This document shows positions 54,834 through 63,873 of a DNA stretch of 64,000 nucleotides, one piece after another (position 1 is the stretch's first letter; every line of letters begins with the position of its first letter). The notes beneath the pieces are model-generated. The model made no database searches. It was not told the origin of the DNA and saw only the letters and a program-made list of their open reading frames with translations. The translations under genes were made by a program, and so were the position numbers. Source of the DNA: an uncultured Desulfobulbus sp. (lineage in GTDB: Bacteria > Desulfobacterota > Desulfobulbia > Desulfobulbales > Desulfobulbaceae); NCBI RefSeq assembly GCF_963664075.1, contig NZ_OY760916.1, forward strand, positions 2,420,001-2,484,000. The letters are read 5' to 3'.

Positions 54834-55921
54834 ATGCTGCAGTAACCCAAACAGCTCGGTTTTTTGGATCGCTTTCTTACCCTCTGGATTTTTCTAGCGA
54901 TGTTCGCGGGCGTCATGCTTGGCTACACCGTTCCCGGCGTGCAGCATGTGATCAATGCCTTCCAGATGGGGACGACTAACATTCCTATTGCCATCGGCCT
55001 TATCATGATGATGTACCCGCCCTTGACTAAGGTAAAATACGAGCAGTTGGGTCAGGTTTTTCGTAATGGTCGAGTGCTAGCGATCTCCCTGGTACAGAAC
55101 TGGGTAATCGGGCCGGTGTTGATGTTTCTTCTGGCCATAGCCCTTCTGTCCAGACAGCCGCATTACATGGTCGGACTCATTCTCATCGGCCTGGCCCGGT
55201 GCATCGCCATGGTTATCGTCTGGAACGATCTTGCTGACGGTGATACGGAATACTATGCGGGATTGGTGGCCTTTAATTCCATTTTCCAGGTCTTGTTTTT
55301 TCCCTCTATGCCTGGATCTTTATCACTATCATCCCAGGTTGGTTCGGATTGGCGGGGGCTTTAGTCGATGTTTCCATCGTCCAGATTGCCCAATCGGTGT
55401 TCATCTATCTGGGAATCCCCTTTATTGCAGGAATGCTCAGTCGTCTGATAGGTATTAAGCTCAAGGGTAGAGAGTGGTATGAACGGGAGTTTCTTCCCCG
55501 AATCAGCCCTCTGACCCTTATTTTCTTGCTCTTTACCATCCTGGTAATGTTTTCACTCAAGGGAGAATACATCGTTCAACTGCCTCTCGATGTGCTGCGC
55601 ATTGCCCTGCCCTTGACCGTCTATTTTCTGATAATGTTTGGAGTATCGTTTTTCTTGTCGTTGAAAGCAGGAGCGACCTACGAACAGACCGTCACCTTGA
55701 GCTTTACTGCTGCGTCTAACAACTTTGAGTTGGCAATTGCCGTAGCCATTGCGGTCTTCGGTATCAACTCAGGTGAGGCATTTGCAGCGGTTATCGGCCC
55801 CTTGGTTGAGGTGCCAGTTCTTATTGCCCTGGTTAACGTGGCCCTTCGGCTTAAAAACAAATTCTTTCCCTATGAACAACAAGGCCTGACAGGCGTCTGC
55901 CATGTGCGCACAAAACAATAA
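54834..55921 (+). pseudogene. acr3: Arsenite permease Acr3, stop at codon 4 and frameshift
   Basis: AAAGGAACTGTC precedes an ATG at 54834, but the frame reads M-L-Q-stop (TAA 54843-54845) and then [14 protein letters not shown], the normal Acr3 N-terminus. Translation could only start at a TTG (54864). The first half ([13 protein letters not shown]..., [19 protein letters not shown] with the conserved Cys) ends in a frameshift at a T-run (55296-55301). One extra base there would restore [21 protein letters not shown]. The second half ([35 protein letters not shown]) is intact to 55921. Acr3 exports arsenite; with both lesions the gene is probably inactive, although homopolymer sequencing error could explain the second. 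Confidence 0.8.
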
Positions 55922-55949
55922 AATCTGCCTGCCTGTCCTTTGTACAGAA

Positions 55950-56504
55950 ACTCGTTTTTGCGAACCATCAGATAAGTGGCCGTGGGATCGATTTACGGGG
56001 AACAGAGGCCGCTCCGCCCAGCTGCCCGGACTGTCATACCTATACCCCGCGTCAAGATGCGACTTTGAACCGGCATGCTCTCGGACAGGTGAGCTGCCAG
56101 GAGTGTCATATTCGTGAATTTGCCAAGGGCGGCGCCACTGAAATGACAAAAGACTGGAAGAACCGGTATGGAATCCAGCGTTCTGTTCAGGTCAAGGTGG
56201 ATTTGTCGGCGAAGAAATGAAAGCAACCTTTGTCAAGCCTGAGTATGCCTGGTTTAATGGGACCTCACAGGTCTATAATGTCGGGGAAACCATCCAACCT
56301 GACGAGCGAGGCATCTATCCTATGGCCAAAGCCAATGGAGCTCCCTTTGATGGCAAATCTTCCATTGTTCCCATTAAACAACACTTCACCATTATGCCTC
56401 TTCATGAGAGCGGTAAACTGGTTCCACCAGCCAGTTTGTTGGTCCACCCCTCGAGACTTGCCAGCGGGCTCATGTTGCGGGCTGAACAGTACAACAAACT
56501 CTAA
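55950..56504 (+). pseudogene. 3' remnant of an octahaem cytochrome (tetrathionate reductase family)
   Basis: One frame reads GTEAAPPSCPDCHTYTPRQD, then LNRHALGQVSCQECHIREFAKGG and TEMTKDW to a stop at 56218-56220. The next frame continues with MKATFVKPEYAWFNGTSQVY and ends at 56504. These blocks (haem motifs CPDCH and CQECH, then PEYxWFNG) are the C-terminal half of octahaem tetrathionate-reductase-like cytochromes. The N-terminal half with most haems is missing because acr3 ends just upstream, and a frameshift near 56170-56215 separates the two blocks. It is convergent with the crotonase gene. Confidence 0.7.
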
Positions 56505-57286
56505 TACTGCCTAAATTTGGCTGGCCGCTTCTCCAAAAATGCCGCCATTCCTTCCTTTTGTTCTTCGCTAGCAAAACACTGACCGAACTGTACAGCTTCA
56601 TATTGGCTAGCCCTGACAATATCCATCTGGCAACCATTATTTATTGTTTGCTTGCATATCTGTATTGCCCTAGGGCCTTTACTGGTAATCTTTTGGGCGA
56701 TGTTTTTACAAGTTGACATCAGTTCATCCTGTGGCACAACACGGTTAACAAGGCCAATACGAAGAGCCTCTGTCGAATCTATAATGTCACCAGTAAATAA
56801 GAGTTCACTTGCTACTCCCTTTCCCACTAATCGAGGCAGACGTTGGGTGCCACCAAAACCTGGAATCATCCCAAGGTTGACCTCCGGCTGACCGAATTTT
56901 GCATTGGTGGATGCTATACGAATGTCGCAAGCCAATGAAAGTTCACATCCACCGCCTAAGGCAAAACCATTTACCGCAGCAATAACCGGCTGCGGCGCGT
57001 TTTCTATGGCCATCATCACCTTATGCCCCATCTGGGCGAACGTCGTCCCCTCATCTGCAGTCATCTCTAGCATATAAGAAATATCAGCCCCGGCCACAAA
57101 AGCTTTGTCGCCGCTACCTGTCAAAAGGATAACCCCCAAATTACTGTCACGACTTATCTGCTCAAAGCAAATTATTAATTCTTGCAGCGTATCGTAATTC
57201 AGAGAATTCAGAGCTTTTGGGCGATCAATAGTAACCACTGCAAGTGCACCGTCTCTTTCAAAAAGGATATTGTCGAACTCGATCAT
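56501..57286 (-). CDS. Enoyl-CoA hydratase (crotonase family)
   Basis: 261 residues, full length. ITIDRPKALNSLNYDTL-like start (VVTIDRPKALNSLN), oxyanion-hole VAGADISYM and GFALGGGCELSLACD (first catalytic Glu), then FGQPEVNLGMIPGFGGTQRL (second Glu). Both glutamates of true short-chain enoyl-CoA hydratases are in place. It hydrates short trans-2-enoyl-CoA, probably crotonyl-CoA, in beta-oxidation or a butyrate-type route. It stands alone with no thiolase or dehydrogenase beside it. The start is the ATG at 57284-57286. Confidence 0.9.
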   Translation of the reverse strand: MIEFDNILFERDGALAVVTIDRPKALNSLNYDTLQELIICFEQISRDSNLGVILLTGSGDKAFVAGADISYMLEMTADEGTTFAQMGHKVMMAIENAPQPVIAAVNGFALGGGCELSLACDIRIASTNAKFGQPEVNLGMIPGFGGTQRLPRLVGKGVASELLFTGDIIDSTEALRIGLVNRVVPQDELMSTCKNIAQKITSKGPRAIQICKQTINNGCQMDIVRASQYEAVQFGQCFASEEQKEGMAAFLEKRPAKFRQY

Positions 57287-57333
57287 TTTTCACCTTATTT
57301 TCGCCCCCTGAGTGACGTAGGTTGTTCCGAAAA

Positions 57334-60111
57334 TCAATCACGAAGGGCTTGATAGACATTGAGCGCGATATCGTACTTACGCACTGGTTTCATCAGTTGT
57401 TGGTGCAGGCCTTTTTCCCGTGCAGTCTCAGGAGTAATTTCTTCGCTAAACCCCGAACAAAGAATAAATGGAATGTTAATTCCTTGGGAACGAATGGCAT
57501 CCAATAGAGCCAGGCCATTGAGCTTGGGCATATTGTAATCCGAGATGATCAACTGGTACCGGTTGGGATGCTCCAGCACATCTTGTAGACACCGCTCCGG
57601 ATCGGTGAATCCCGTTGCCGAATACCCAAGTGAGGTGAGCATCTGGCACCCCATTGTCACGAGAGGTTCCTCATCATCCAGCCACAATAAATGCTCCCCC
57701 TTACCATAGAGAATATTTTCCGAGATGACCGCCTTTTTGGTGCGAGGCTGCACGCTGATCGGTAGATGAATGGTAAAGGTGGCCCCGCGATCGACCTCGC
57801 TTTCCACCTGAATACTCCCAGAAAGATCGGTGACAATGGAGTGCACCACTGAAAGTCCCAGTCCGGTCCCTTTACCGACTTGCTTGGTGGTAAAAAATGG
57901 CTCAAAGATTCGCTGCTGTATTTCTGAGGGAATACCACTTCCCGTATCGCTAATGGTCAACCGAATAAAATCGCCAGATTGCACATGAATAGCACGCGCC
58001 TCCTGTTCGTTGAGATGGACCCGTTCTATGGCAAGCCGGAGTTGTCCTCCCTTCAGCGCCATAGCGTGGCAAGCATTTGTACAAAGATTCATCACAATTT
58101 GATGGATTTGAGTGGGGTCAGCCATAATTTGGCCTACATCCTGTTTCAAATCCAATTCAATGCTGATCGAAGAAGAGGTTGCGGCTCGGATTAATTTTAT
58201 GGTTTCTTTGATGATGGGTGCGATCTCAAGGGGTTGCTTATCCTGATTGCTTTGCCTGGAAAAAGCGAGAATCTGTTTGACCAACTGGGCAGCTCGATCT
58301 CCGGCTGAAAGGATAACATTAATCGACTTGGCGACTAAAGAACCTGGCTCTACCCTCTCGGCTGCCAACTCTGCATAGCCTATAATGGCCGCAAGGATAT
58401 TGTTAAAATCATGGGCAATACCACCTGCCAAGGTCCCTAAGGCTTCCATCTTCTGCGTCTGCTGCAGCTGGTTTTCCAGTGTTTGTTTCTGCAACTCCGC
58501 TTCCCGTTGGGCTGTAATATCAGCGATGACAGCAAAACTGCCGATAACCGCACCGTGTTTGTCCCGTAGCAGCGCGGGTGATACCGAGGACAGCATCATG
58601 CCACCTGATTTCTTTTGCCATTTGATCTCGTAGGGGTGCAGAAATCCTTTTTTACGTAGAGCAAGCTGTTGCTGAAAGATCCCCTTGTCTTCTTCCTGAA
58701 GATATTGCTCTAAAGGATGGCCAAAGAGTTCCTCCACTCTGTATTCCAGCATCTGCCCAAGTCGGCTATTGCAGTAGGTAATAACGCCATCACTGTCGAT
58801 CACAACCAACCCCTCCCGCATGGTTTCCAAAAGGGTTGCGTATTTGTCTTCACTTTGGCGCAATGCTCGCTCACTGACCATACGGGCATTGACTTCCTCG
58901 ATCAGTTGATCGTTTTGCTGCTGTAACTGCCGCGTTCGGCTTGCAACTTGTTCCTCCAATGCATCATTGGATTGTTGCAACGCAAGTGCGGATTGATTGC
59001 GACGAACCTGCGCCCTGGCCAAGAGGTAGGCAAATAGAATCAAGACAGCTGTTGCCAGGACGGACACGGCAAGTATCTGTTGACGGAAGCTGCTGTGGGA
59101 ATGGTCAATGCTTTTCCGGGACATCAGCGAGACTATTAGCCAATAGTAATCAGAGGAGCTTACAATTTGAGAGCTATCCCCCGTGGCGGTTGATGAACCT
59201 GAGCTTGAAATGAAGTCACCTTGTAAAGGATAAACCTTTGTATACGTATACAACCCCTTGGGTTCTAAAGTAATCTGACCTGGTTCATGACTATTGATGA
59301 TGGAAGACCAGAGTTCCGGTTCATGTTCGCCCAGCGAATCTTTGATGCGATGAGAATACATGAAGCCCCACTCTTGTTCGGGTTGACCGACAAGCCAATA
59401 CCCTTCTCGGTTAAGGAGCATGAGGTGAGCGCCATTTTGTCGTTCTCCCCATTTTTCAAGGGCCTCAAGCATAGCCTTGGCCTTATAATTGAGGAGAACG
59501 ACCCCAAGCTTCTTTCCGGAAGGAGCTGTGATCACTTTACCAAAGCGGATCATGGGTTTCAGAGGAGATTCGATTTGGCCATGCTCTATGTTCAGGTCAA
59601 GGGGAGAAATAAAAACTTGCTTGGCATCAAGGCGAAACGCATCTTTAAAATAATACCGCTGATGCTTGTCCTGAAGATGCTCTGGCGCAACTAAAAGTGG
59701 ACCGGTTTCGGAATAGTTGACACGAATTCGTTCCCAACCCTTGTAATCGAGGAAACGGATCTGATCGTACAGGGGATGACTTTCGGAAAATGAGAGAAAA
59801 TTTTGTTCTAGGAGTTGGAAACTCTGCGGGTCGTCATGCTCTTCGTATTCGACCAATAGTTTATTGGCAATGTTCGTTAAAAAAAGCAGATCTTCTAGGA
59901 CAGGACTGATGCTGTTGTGGATGAGCTCTGCTCCGACTTCGACTGCGTTGACTTCTTTTTGTTTTAAGAGGCTGATGTGACTTTTGATTTCGTAGCGATA
60001 GACTAAAAACAACCCCAAAAGAACCAGTAACGCGGTCGGCGTAAAAATGGCAAAGAATTTCCTGACTGTCGAACCCTTTGAGGAGGTAAGATGAAGAGCA
60101 GGATCGTGCAT
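57334..60111 (-). CDS. Hybrid sensor histidine kinase with large periplasmic sensor
   Basis: 925 residues. TM1 (about 17-37, [20 protein letters not shown]), a periplasmic Cache-like sensor to about 340 and TM2 ([19 protein letters not shown]). A coiled coil follows, then a PAS domain (about 420-540; [23 protein letters not shown]) and HisKA with [21 protein letters not shown]. The HATPase has [20 protein letters not shown] and the C-terminal receiver (about 800-925) has the Asp in [13 protein letters not shown]. The ligand is unknown. It differs from the 21.4-kb kinase in having a membrane sensor and only one receiver. No cognate regulator gene is adjacent. Confidence 0.87.
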   Translation of the reverse strand: MHDPALHLTSSKGSTVRKFFAIFTPTALLVLLGLFLVYRYEIKSHISLLKQKEVNAVEVGAELIHNSISPVLEDLLFLTNIANKLLVEYEEHDDPQSFQLLEQNFLSFSESHPLYDQIRFLDYKGWERIRVNYSETGPLLVAPEHLQDKHQRYYFKDAFRLDAKQVFISPLDLNIEHGQIESPLKPMIRFGKVITAPSGKKLGVVLLNYKAKAMLEALEKWGERQNGAHLMLLNREGYWLVGQPEQEWGFMYSHRIKDSLGEHEPELWSSIINSHEPGQITLEPKGLYTYTKVYPLQGDFISSSGSSTATGDSSQIVSSSDYYWLIVSLMSRKSIDHSHSSFRQQILAVSVLATAVLILFAYLLARAQVRRNQSALALQQSNDALEEQVASRTRQLQQQNDQLIEEVNARMVSERALRQSEDKYATLLETMREGLVVIDSDGVITYCNSRLGQMLEYRVEELFGHPLEQYLQEEDKGIFQQQLALRKKGFLHPYEIKWQKKSGGMMLSSVSPALLRDKHGAVIGSFAVIADITAQREAELQKQTLENQLQQTQKMEALGTLAGGIAHDFNNILAAIIGYAELAAERVEPGSLVAKSINVILSAGDRAAQLVKQILAFSRQSNQDKQPLEIAPIIKETIKLIRAATSSSISIELDLKQDVGQIMADPTQIHQIVMNLCTNACHAMALKGGQLRLAIERVHLNEQEARAIHVQSGDFIRLTISDTGSGIPSEIQQRIFEPFFTTKQVGKGTGLGLSVVHSIVTDLSGSIQVESEVDRGATFTIHLPISVQPRTKKAVISENILYGKGEHLLWLDDEEPLVTMGCQMLTSLGYSATGFTDPERCLQDVLEHPNRYQLIISDYNMPKLNGLALLDAIRSQGINIPFILCSGFSEEITPETAREKGLHQQLMKPVRKYDIALNVYQALRD

Positions 60112-60571
60112 TCGTCCTCCTTGGCATAAGGATCAGAGGAATGGCAATTCAGACTAAAAAGTAAAATCTTCGAAGTCACAATGTGTTAGTATCCATTTTT
60201 GCACTAAAGGGAAACTTGAGTCAAGAGCTGGGAGGTGATTAAAATGGCCATAACTGAGATTGGTCTGTAGCGTGTCAACTTGGCCGGAGGTTATTCTGAA
60301 CATGTAGCGTCCCTCCACCAATCTGCATCACGATGTATACCATTTTGTGGGTCTAGCTTTCATGTCTCCCAACCATTAGAGCGGCCCATGAAAGTTTCTC
60401 AAGCCGTCGACTTCCATCTGCCCCCCCAAAGAGAGAATCAAAAAGAAAACAGCATCAAAACAAGGAGGTTTGCATTTACCACGAAAAATCTTTGAATGAT
60501 GACACGGCCCAAAAAACATGGTTAACCGCTACTCTAAAAGCCAAGTATCTCAACAAACATGAGCGTATTTA
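60112..60571. other. Intergenic region
   Basis: About 460 bp between the divergent hybrid kinase and acetyltransferase genes. One 71-codon plus-strand frame (60280-60495) has no ribosome-binding site or recognisable motif and is not called. No repeat, hairpin or RNA is recognised. Confidence 0.45.
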
Positions 60572-61039
60572 ATGCACATTCAACTTGCAACGAGAGCAGA
60601 TTACCCCGAACTCTTGGAGCTCTGGGAGGCGTCAGTTCGAGCCACGCATGATTTCATAACAGATACAGACATACAAGAGTTGAAGCCGCTTATTCTTCAT
60701 CAGTACTTTGATACGGTCGATTTAAGGTGCATAAAATCCGACATTGGAAAGATTCTTGGATTTAGCGGCGTGCATGAAGGGAGCATTGCGATGCTCTTTA
60801 TTTCACCAGAAGCTCGAGGTAAGGGAATTGGGACCCTATTGGTAATCCATGCTATTAAACAGCAGCAAGCTTGGATGGTTGATGTGAACGAGCAAAATAT
60901 TCAAGCGTTGGGCTTCTACCTCCATAGAGGATTTTTGGTCACCGGACGCTCCCCGCTTGATGGTCAGGGAAAACCACATCCACTCTTACATATGGTTGTC
61001 AGGGATGAATCAGTGTACACCTCTAGCAAAGGCTCATAA
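60572..61039 (+). CDS. GNAT-family N-acetyltransferase
   Basis: 155 residues. It shows the standard GNAT layout: IQLATRADYPELLELWEASVRATHDF at the N-terminus, MLFISPEARGKGIGTLLV with the acetyl-CoA P-loop (RGKGIG), and VDVNEQNIQALGFYLHRGF, the conserved motif B. The family acetylates amines of small molecules or proteins; the N-terminal pattern is seen in small-molecule acetyltransferases related to YjaB-type proteins. The substrate is unknown. It is monocistronic. Confidence 0.85.
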   Translation: MHIQLATRADYPELLELWEASVRATHDFITDTDIQELKPLILHQYFDTVDLRCIKSDIGKILGFSGVHEGSIAMLFISPEARGKGIGTLLVIHAIKQQQAWMVDVNEQNIQALGFYLHRGFLVTGRSPLDGQGKPHPLLHMVVRDESVYTSSKGS

Positions 61040-61138
61040 AAGTAACGGAGTCGATTGAGTAGAGCACCTTCCCTTGAAATCACACAAACAAAGCATAGTT
61101 TATCAAGATGAAAATAATTTCTGAAGAACAAGTTCATC

Positions 61139-61558
61139 ATGGCTCAAACGACTTTCAGCGATCTAAATAAGATTTTATCGGTAACTGTGGAAGACGATAT
61201 ACTCATCATTGAGGCTTCGGGAAGGGTTTATTCTCTCCAAGAGTATCAAATGATGGTGACGTTGTATTCCGATGAAATAATTAAAAGTGGATTAGAAAAA
61301 ATCATCGTAGATGAGCGTAAAGTCGAATATTCCCCAAGTATCATGCTTCAGGTAGAGGTGGTAAATTTTTACTCGAGTGGTGAACTACCAGAGGAGTTGA
61401 CTTCATGGAAAATAGCAGGCATAGGCGCTAAAGAATCTATGCCACTTTTTGAATTCTGGGCGGCATTTGCCCGCTCAAGAGGCTATAAGAATTGGGCCTT
61501 TTCTTCTTTAAAAGAGGCAAAACATTTCATGAAAAATGTAGATTCGCTTGACAAGTGA
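61139..61558 (+). CDS. STAS/SpoIIAA-like hypothetical protein
   Basis: 139 residues without signal peptide. Alternating strand and helix segments (DDILIIEASGRVYSLQEY..., GLEKIIVDERKVEY, AFARSRGYKNWAFSSLKEAKHFM) are compatible with a STAS/SpoIIAA-like fold, used in anti-anti-sigma regulation. The key phospho-Ser motif of SpoIIAA proteins is not obvious. Its neighbour downstream is a membrane sensor-like protein, so a signalling role is possible. Confidence 0.5.
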   Translation: MAQTTFSDLNKILSVTVEDDILIIEASGRVYSLQEYQMMVTLYSDEIIKSGLEKIIVDERKVEYSPSIMLQVEVVNFYSSGELPEELTSWKIAGIGAKESMPLFEFWAAFARSRGYKNWAFSSLKEAKHFMKNVDSLDK

Positions 61559-61656
61559 TGTCTTTTAGAAACAAAAAGCCATGAGCCAACAATCGGCTCT
61601 TTCGCAGTGCTGCAGAAATTGCCCCAAATCCCCGTAATACAAAGAGGAGGTACCGA

Positions 61657-62496
61657 TTGAACCCAAGAAAAAGAATATTTCTACTCACGGCAATAATGGC
61701 TTTTCTTGTGGCAGCAACTTCAATCATAACCATTGGCATCCTCTACAAAACGGCAATTAATCAAGAAGTGATTCGCCTGACTGAAACCGCCAAAAGCCAG
61801 GCACGATTAATTGAGTCGATTGCACAATTCAATAAAAAATACGCCCATGATTATCCTTCCAATGCGCCCCAGGCGACTTTAGAGCAAATCAGAGAAGCCC
61901 ATTCAAAATACGAGGGTTTTGGAGATACGGGAGAGTTCACTCTTGCGAAGAAGGAAGGAGATCAAATTGTTTTTTTAATTTCACACAGGCATTATGACCT
62001 GGATAAACCTAAGCCTGTTCAGTGGAACTCGAAAATTGCAGCACCTATGCGGGCGGCACTTTCAGGTAAGTCTGGTCATATCATTGGGCTTGATTATCGA
62101 GGAGTGACTGTTCTTGCCTCTCACGAACCTGTTGCAGATCTTAATTTTGGGATTGTTGCCAAAATAGATCTAGATGAAGTGAGAGCCCCTTTTATTCAAG
62201 CGGGGCTCGTAACGGCGATATTGGCCTTGTTTCTCATCTTGATTGGCGTAACTGTATTTTTCAGGTTAACGAATCCCATCTTGAAGAACCTCAGCAATAC
62301 CGTAGAGCGCCTGCAAAAAGCTCTCGATGAAGTCAAGGTTCTCAGAGGGATTATCCCTATTTGTGCCTATTGTAAAAAAATACGCGATGACGAAGGCTAT
62401 TGGGACCAGGTAGAGGTCTACATCAAAAAGCATTCTGATGCTGATTTCAGCCATGGTATTTGTCCTACCTGTTTTCAAAAACATTTTCCCAAATAA
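61657..62496 (+). CDS. Membrane sensor protein with C-terminal zinc-finger-like tail
   Basis: 279 residues from a TTG at 61657, supported by GAGGAGG 8 bp upstream. TM1 (about 8-28, IFLLTAIMAFLVAATSIITIG), a periplasmic PDC/Cache-type domain (about 30-180; GDTGEFTLAKKEGDQIVFLIS, AAPMRAALSGKSGHIIGLDYRG) and TM2 (LVTAILALFLILIGVTVFF) are clear. A short coiled coil leads to VLRGIIPICAYCKKIRDDEGYW...SHGICPTCFQKHFPK. That Cys-rich tail normally closes histidine kinases and diguanylate cyclases. Here no catalytic domain lies between, so the protein may be a truncated or regulatory sensor. Confidence 0.78.
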   Translation: MNPRKRIFLLTAIMAFLVAATSIITIGILYKTAINQEVIRLTETAKSQARLIESIAQFNKKYAHDYPSNAPQATLEQIREAHSKYEGFGDTGEFTLAKKEGDQIVFLISHRHYDLDKPKPVQWNSKIAAPMRAALSGKSGHIIGLDYRGVTVLASHEPVADLNFGIVAKIDLDEVRAPFIQAGLVTAILALFLILIGVTVFFRLTNPILKNLSNTVERLQKALDEVKVLRGIIPICAYCKKIRDDEGYWDQVEVYIKKHSDADFSHGICPTCFQKHFPK

Positions 62497-62975
62497 TGCA
62501 CTGCGTATCAGTAAAAACAAAATGGCATCTGAAAGTTGGTCGCTGAAAAAGGAAAAAGCTTCCCCTCCCCTCACGGTGAGCTCACAGTCATCTTTCCTTG
62601 TGTTGGTATTTATTATTTTCAGTTGAACCATTATCCTATACGACATTAAGGGCCTTAGCCACACCAGCTGCTTCGCAGCTTCTACTTGCTCGATAATGTT
62701 ACCATTTATTCATCGAAAAAACCCCATTTGTGATCCAGATCACAATCCTCTTTTTGTTTCCCTGGTAGGCTAGGTTCATTCACTGGCGCCAGCTGTCTTG
62801 ACGCCTCCACCGCCTATACCCCTGATACCACATTCGGGGTAGGCTTATTTGTCGTGTTCGTCAAAAGCCACATGAACCACGTTTTGAGCTTCGTAACGTG
62901 CTGACTTTATGAAGCTCAACTTTTCAGGTTTTTGACTTTCGACAATGTCATCGTATTTGACCAAAGGAGGATTGC
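62497..62975. other. Intergenic region upstream of the PEP-CTERM gene
   Basis: About 480 bp. GCCTATACCCC and GGGGTAGGC (62811-62843) can form a hairpin with a 2-nt bulge. The remainder contains a decayed 89-bp repeat. No promoter could be placed with confidence, and no gene is supported. Confidence 0.5.
62855..62945 (-). repeat. Decayed copy of the 89-bp repeat, copy F
   Basis: In reverse orientation it reads GTCGAAAGTC...CCTGAAAA, then CACGTTACGAAGCTCAAAAC and GTGGCTTTTGACGAACACG. The order of blocks is that of the intact element, but both terminal repeats are mutated. It ends 30 bp before the PEP-CTERM gene start. Confidence 0.55.
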
Positions 62976-63704
62976 ATGCGAGTTCGAACCCTGTTTTTAG
63001 CCCTTGTCTGCACGCTGCTCACATCTGTGGCTACGGCCCAGGCAGCAAGCGTCACACTTGGAACCGACACCGCCCTGAGCGTTGATGGGACCAGCTACAC
63101 GTTGGTGAGCACCGCTCCTGATTACAGCGGCCTGATGTGGGAGGAAAAAACACCCGGTAGCGGAGACTACAAGATCTGCCTCTGCAGCATGTTTGCCTAT
63201 AGAACAATTGAGGGGTTGAGCCAATATCTTGGTCTCTCTGAGCTGGAGACGGCAGCCATCTGGGTGGTTACCGGCTGGAGCACCGATGGACCGGAACACA
63301 TTTTCAGCACACTGGGATGGGATGTTGGCACCAACTTTCTCTTTTCAGATCCAATAACGGAGCCTGCATTGCTCAGCATTGATGATGCCTGGGTTTCCTT
63401 TACCCTGGGCTCAACCTCGTACACACTCAGCTCCCTAGCTGAAAACTATGCATTCACCGATGACACCACCCACGCAGGCTATCAGGAAGGTTGGGATTTT
63501 TTTGCGTATCGAACCTACTTTAAAACAGCAGATGGTTTCGATGCCACCAAAGCCTACTTCCAGGATGTAGTGCGGGGCCAGATTGTCAACAACTTGACAA
63601 ACCGGGCTACCTTTGAGATCAATGTGTTACCAGAGCCCTCAACCGGCCTGATTCTGGGGTTTGGTTTCACCCTGTTTGCTGCGGTGCAACGAACAAGACG
63701 TTAA
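62976..63704 (+). CDS. PEP-CTERM sorted exported protein
   Basis: 242 residues. AAAGGAGG precedes the ATG by 5 bp. Signal peptide MRVRTLFLALVCTLLTSVAT with cleavage near AQA. The mature domain is beta-rich with an internal partial repeat (LSVDGTSYTLVSTAPDYSG and VSFTLGSTSYTLSSLAENY). At the C-terminus VLPEPSTGLILGFGFTLFAA followed by VQRTRR is a PEP motif, membrane helix and basic tail, the signal recognised by exosortase (EpsH) and cleaved on export to the cell surface. Neither exosortase nor PrsK/PrsR is in the window. It may be an extracellular or biofilm protein. Confidence 0.85.
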   Translation: MRVRTLFLALVCTLLTSVATAQAASVTLGTDTALSVDGTSYTLVSTAPDYSGLMWEEKTPGSGDYKICLCSMFAYRTIEGLSQYLGLSELETAAIWVVTGWSTDGPEHIFSTLGWDVGTNFLFSDPITEPALLSIDDAWVSFTLGSTSYTLSSLAENYAFTDDTTHAGYQEGWDFFAYRTYFKTADGFDATKAYFQDVVRGQIVNNLTNRATFEINVLPEPSTGLILGFGFTLFAAVQRTRR

Positions 63705-63710
63705 ACAATT

Positions 63711-63742
63711 CCTGAATTCGTGACAGTGCTCACGAATTCAGG
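63711..63742. terminator. Perfect hairpin after the PEP-CTERM gene
   Basis: CCTGAATTCGTGA (63711-63723) pairs perfectly with TCACGAATTCAGG (63730-63742) around CAGTGC. It starts 7 bp after the stop codon. It has no T-tract, but its position fits a transcript 3' end. Its arms are nearly the terminal repeats of the nested-palindrome element at 45951 and 48958. Confidence 0.65.
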
Positions 63743-63873
63743 ACACCTTCATGAAAGCCTGTCTTCTTACCCCCCTTTAAAACTTTTTAAGGTCTAGCTA
63801 AAAAATATTGTAATTTCGCTGTAGGAGGTCTATTTCCCATCGCCATTCTCATCCTTTACTTTCCACACAACAA

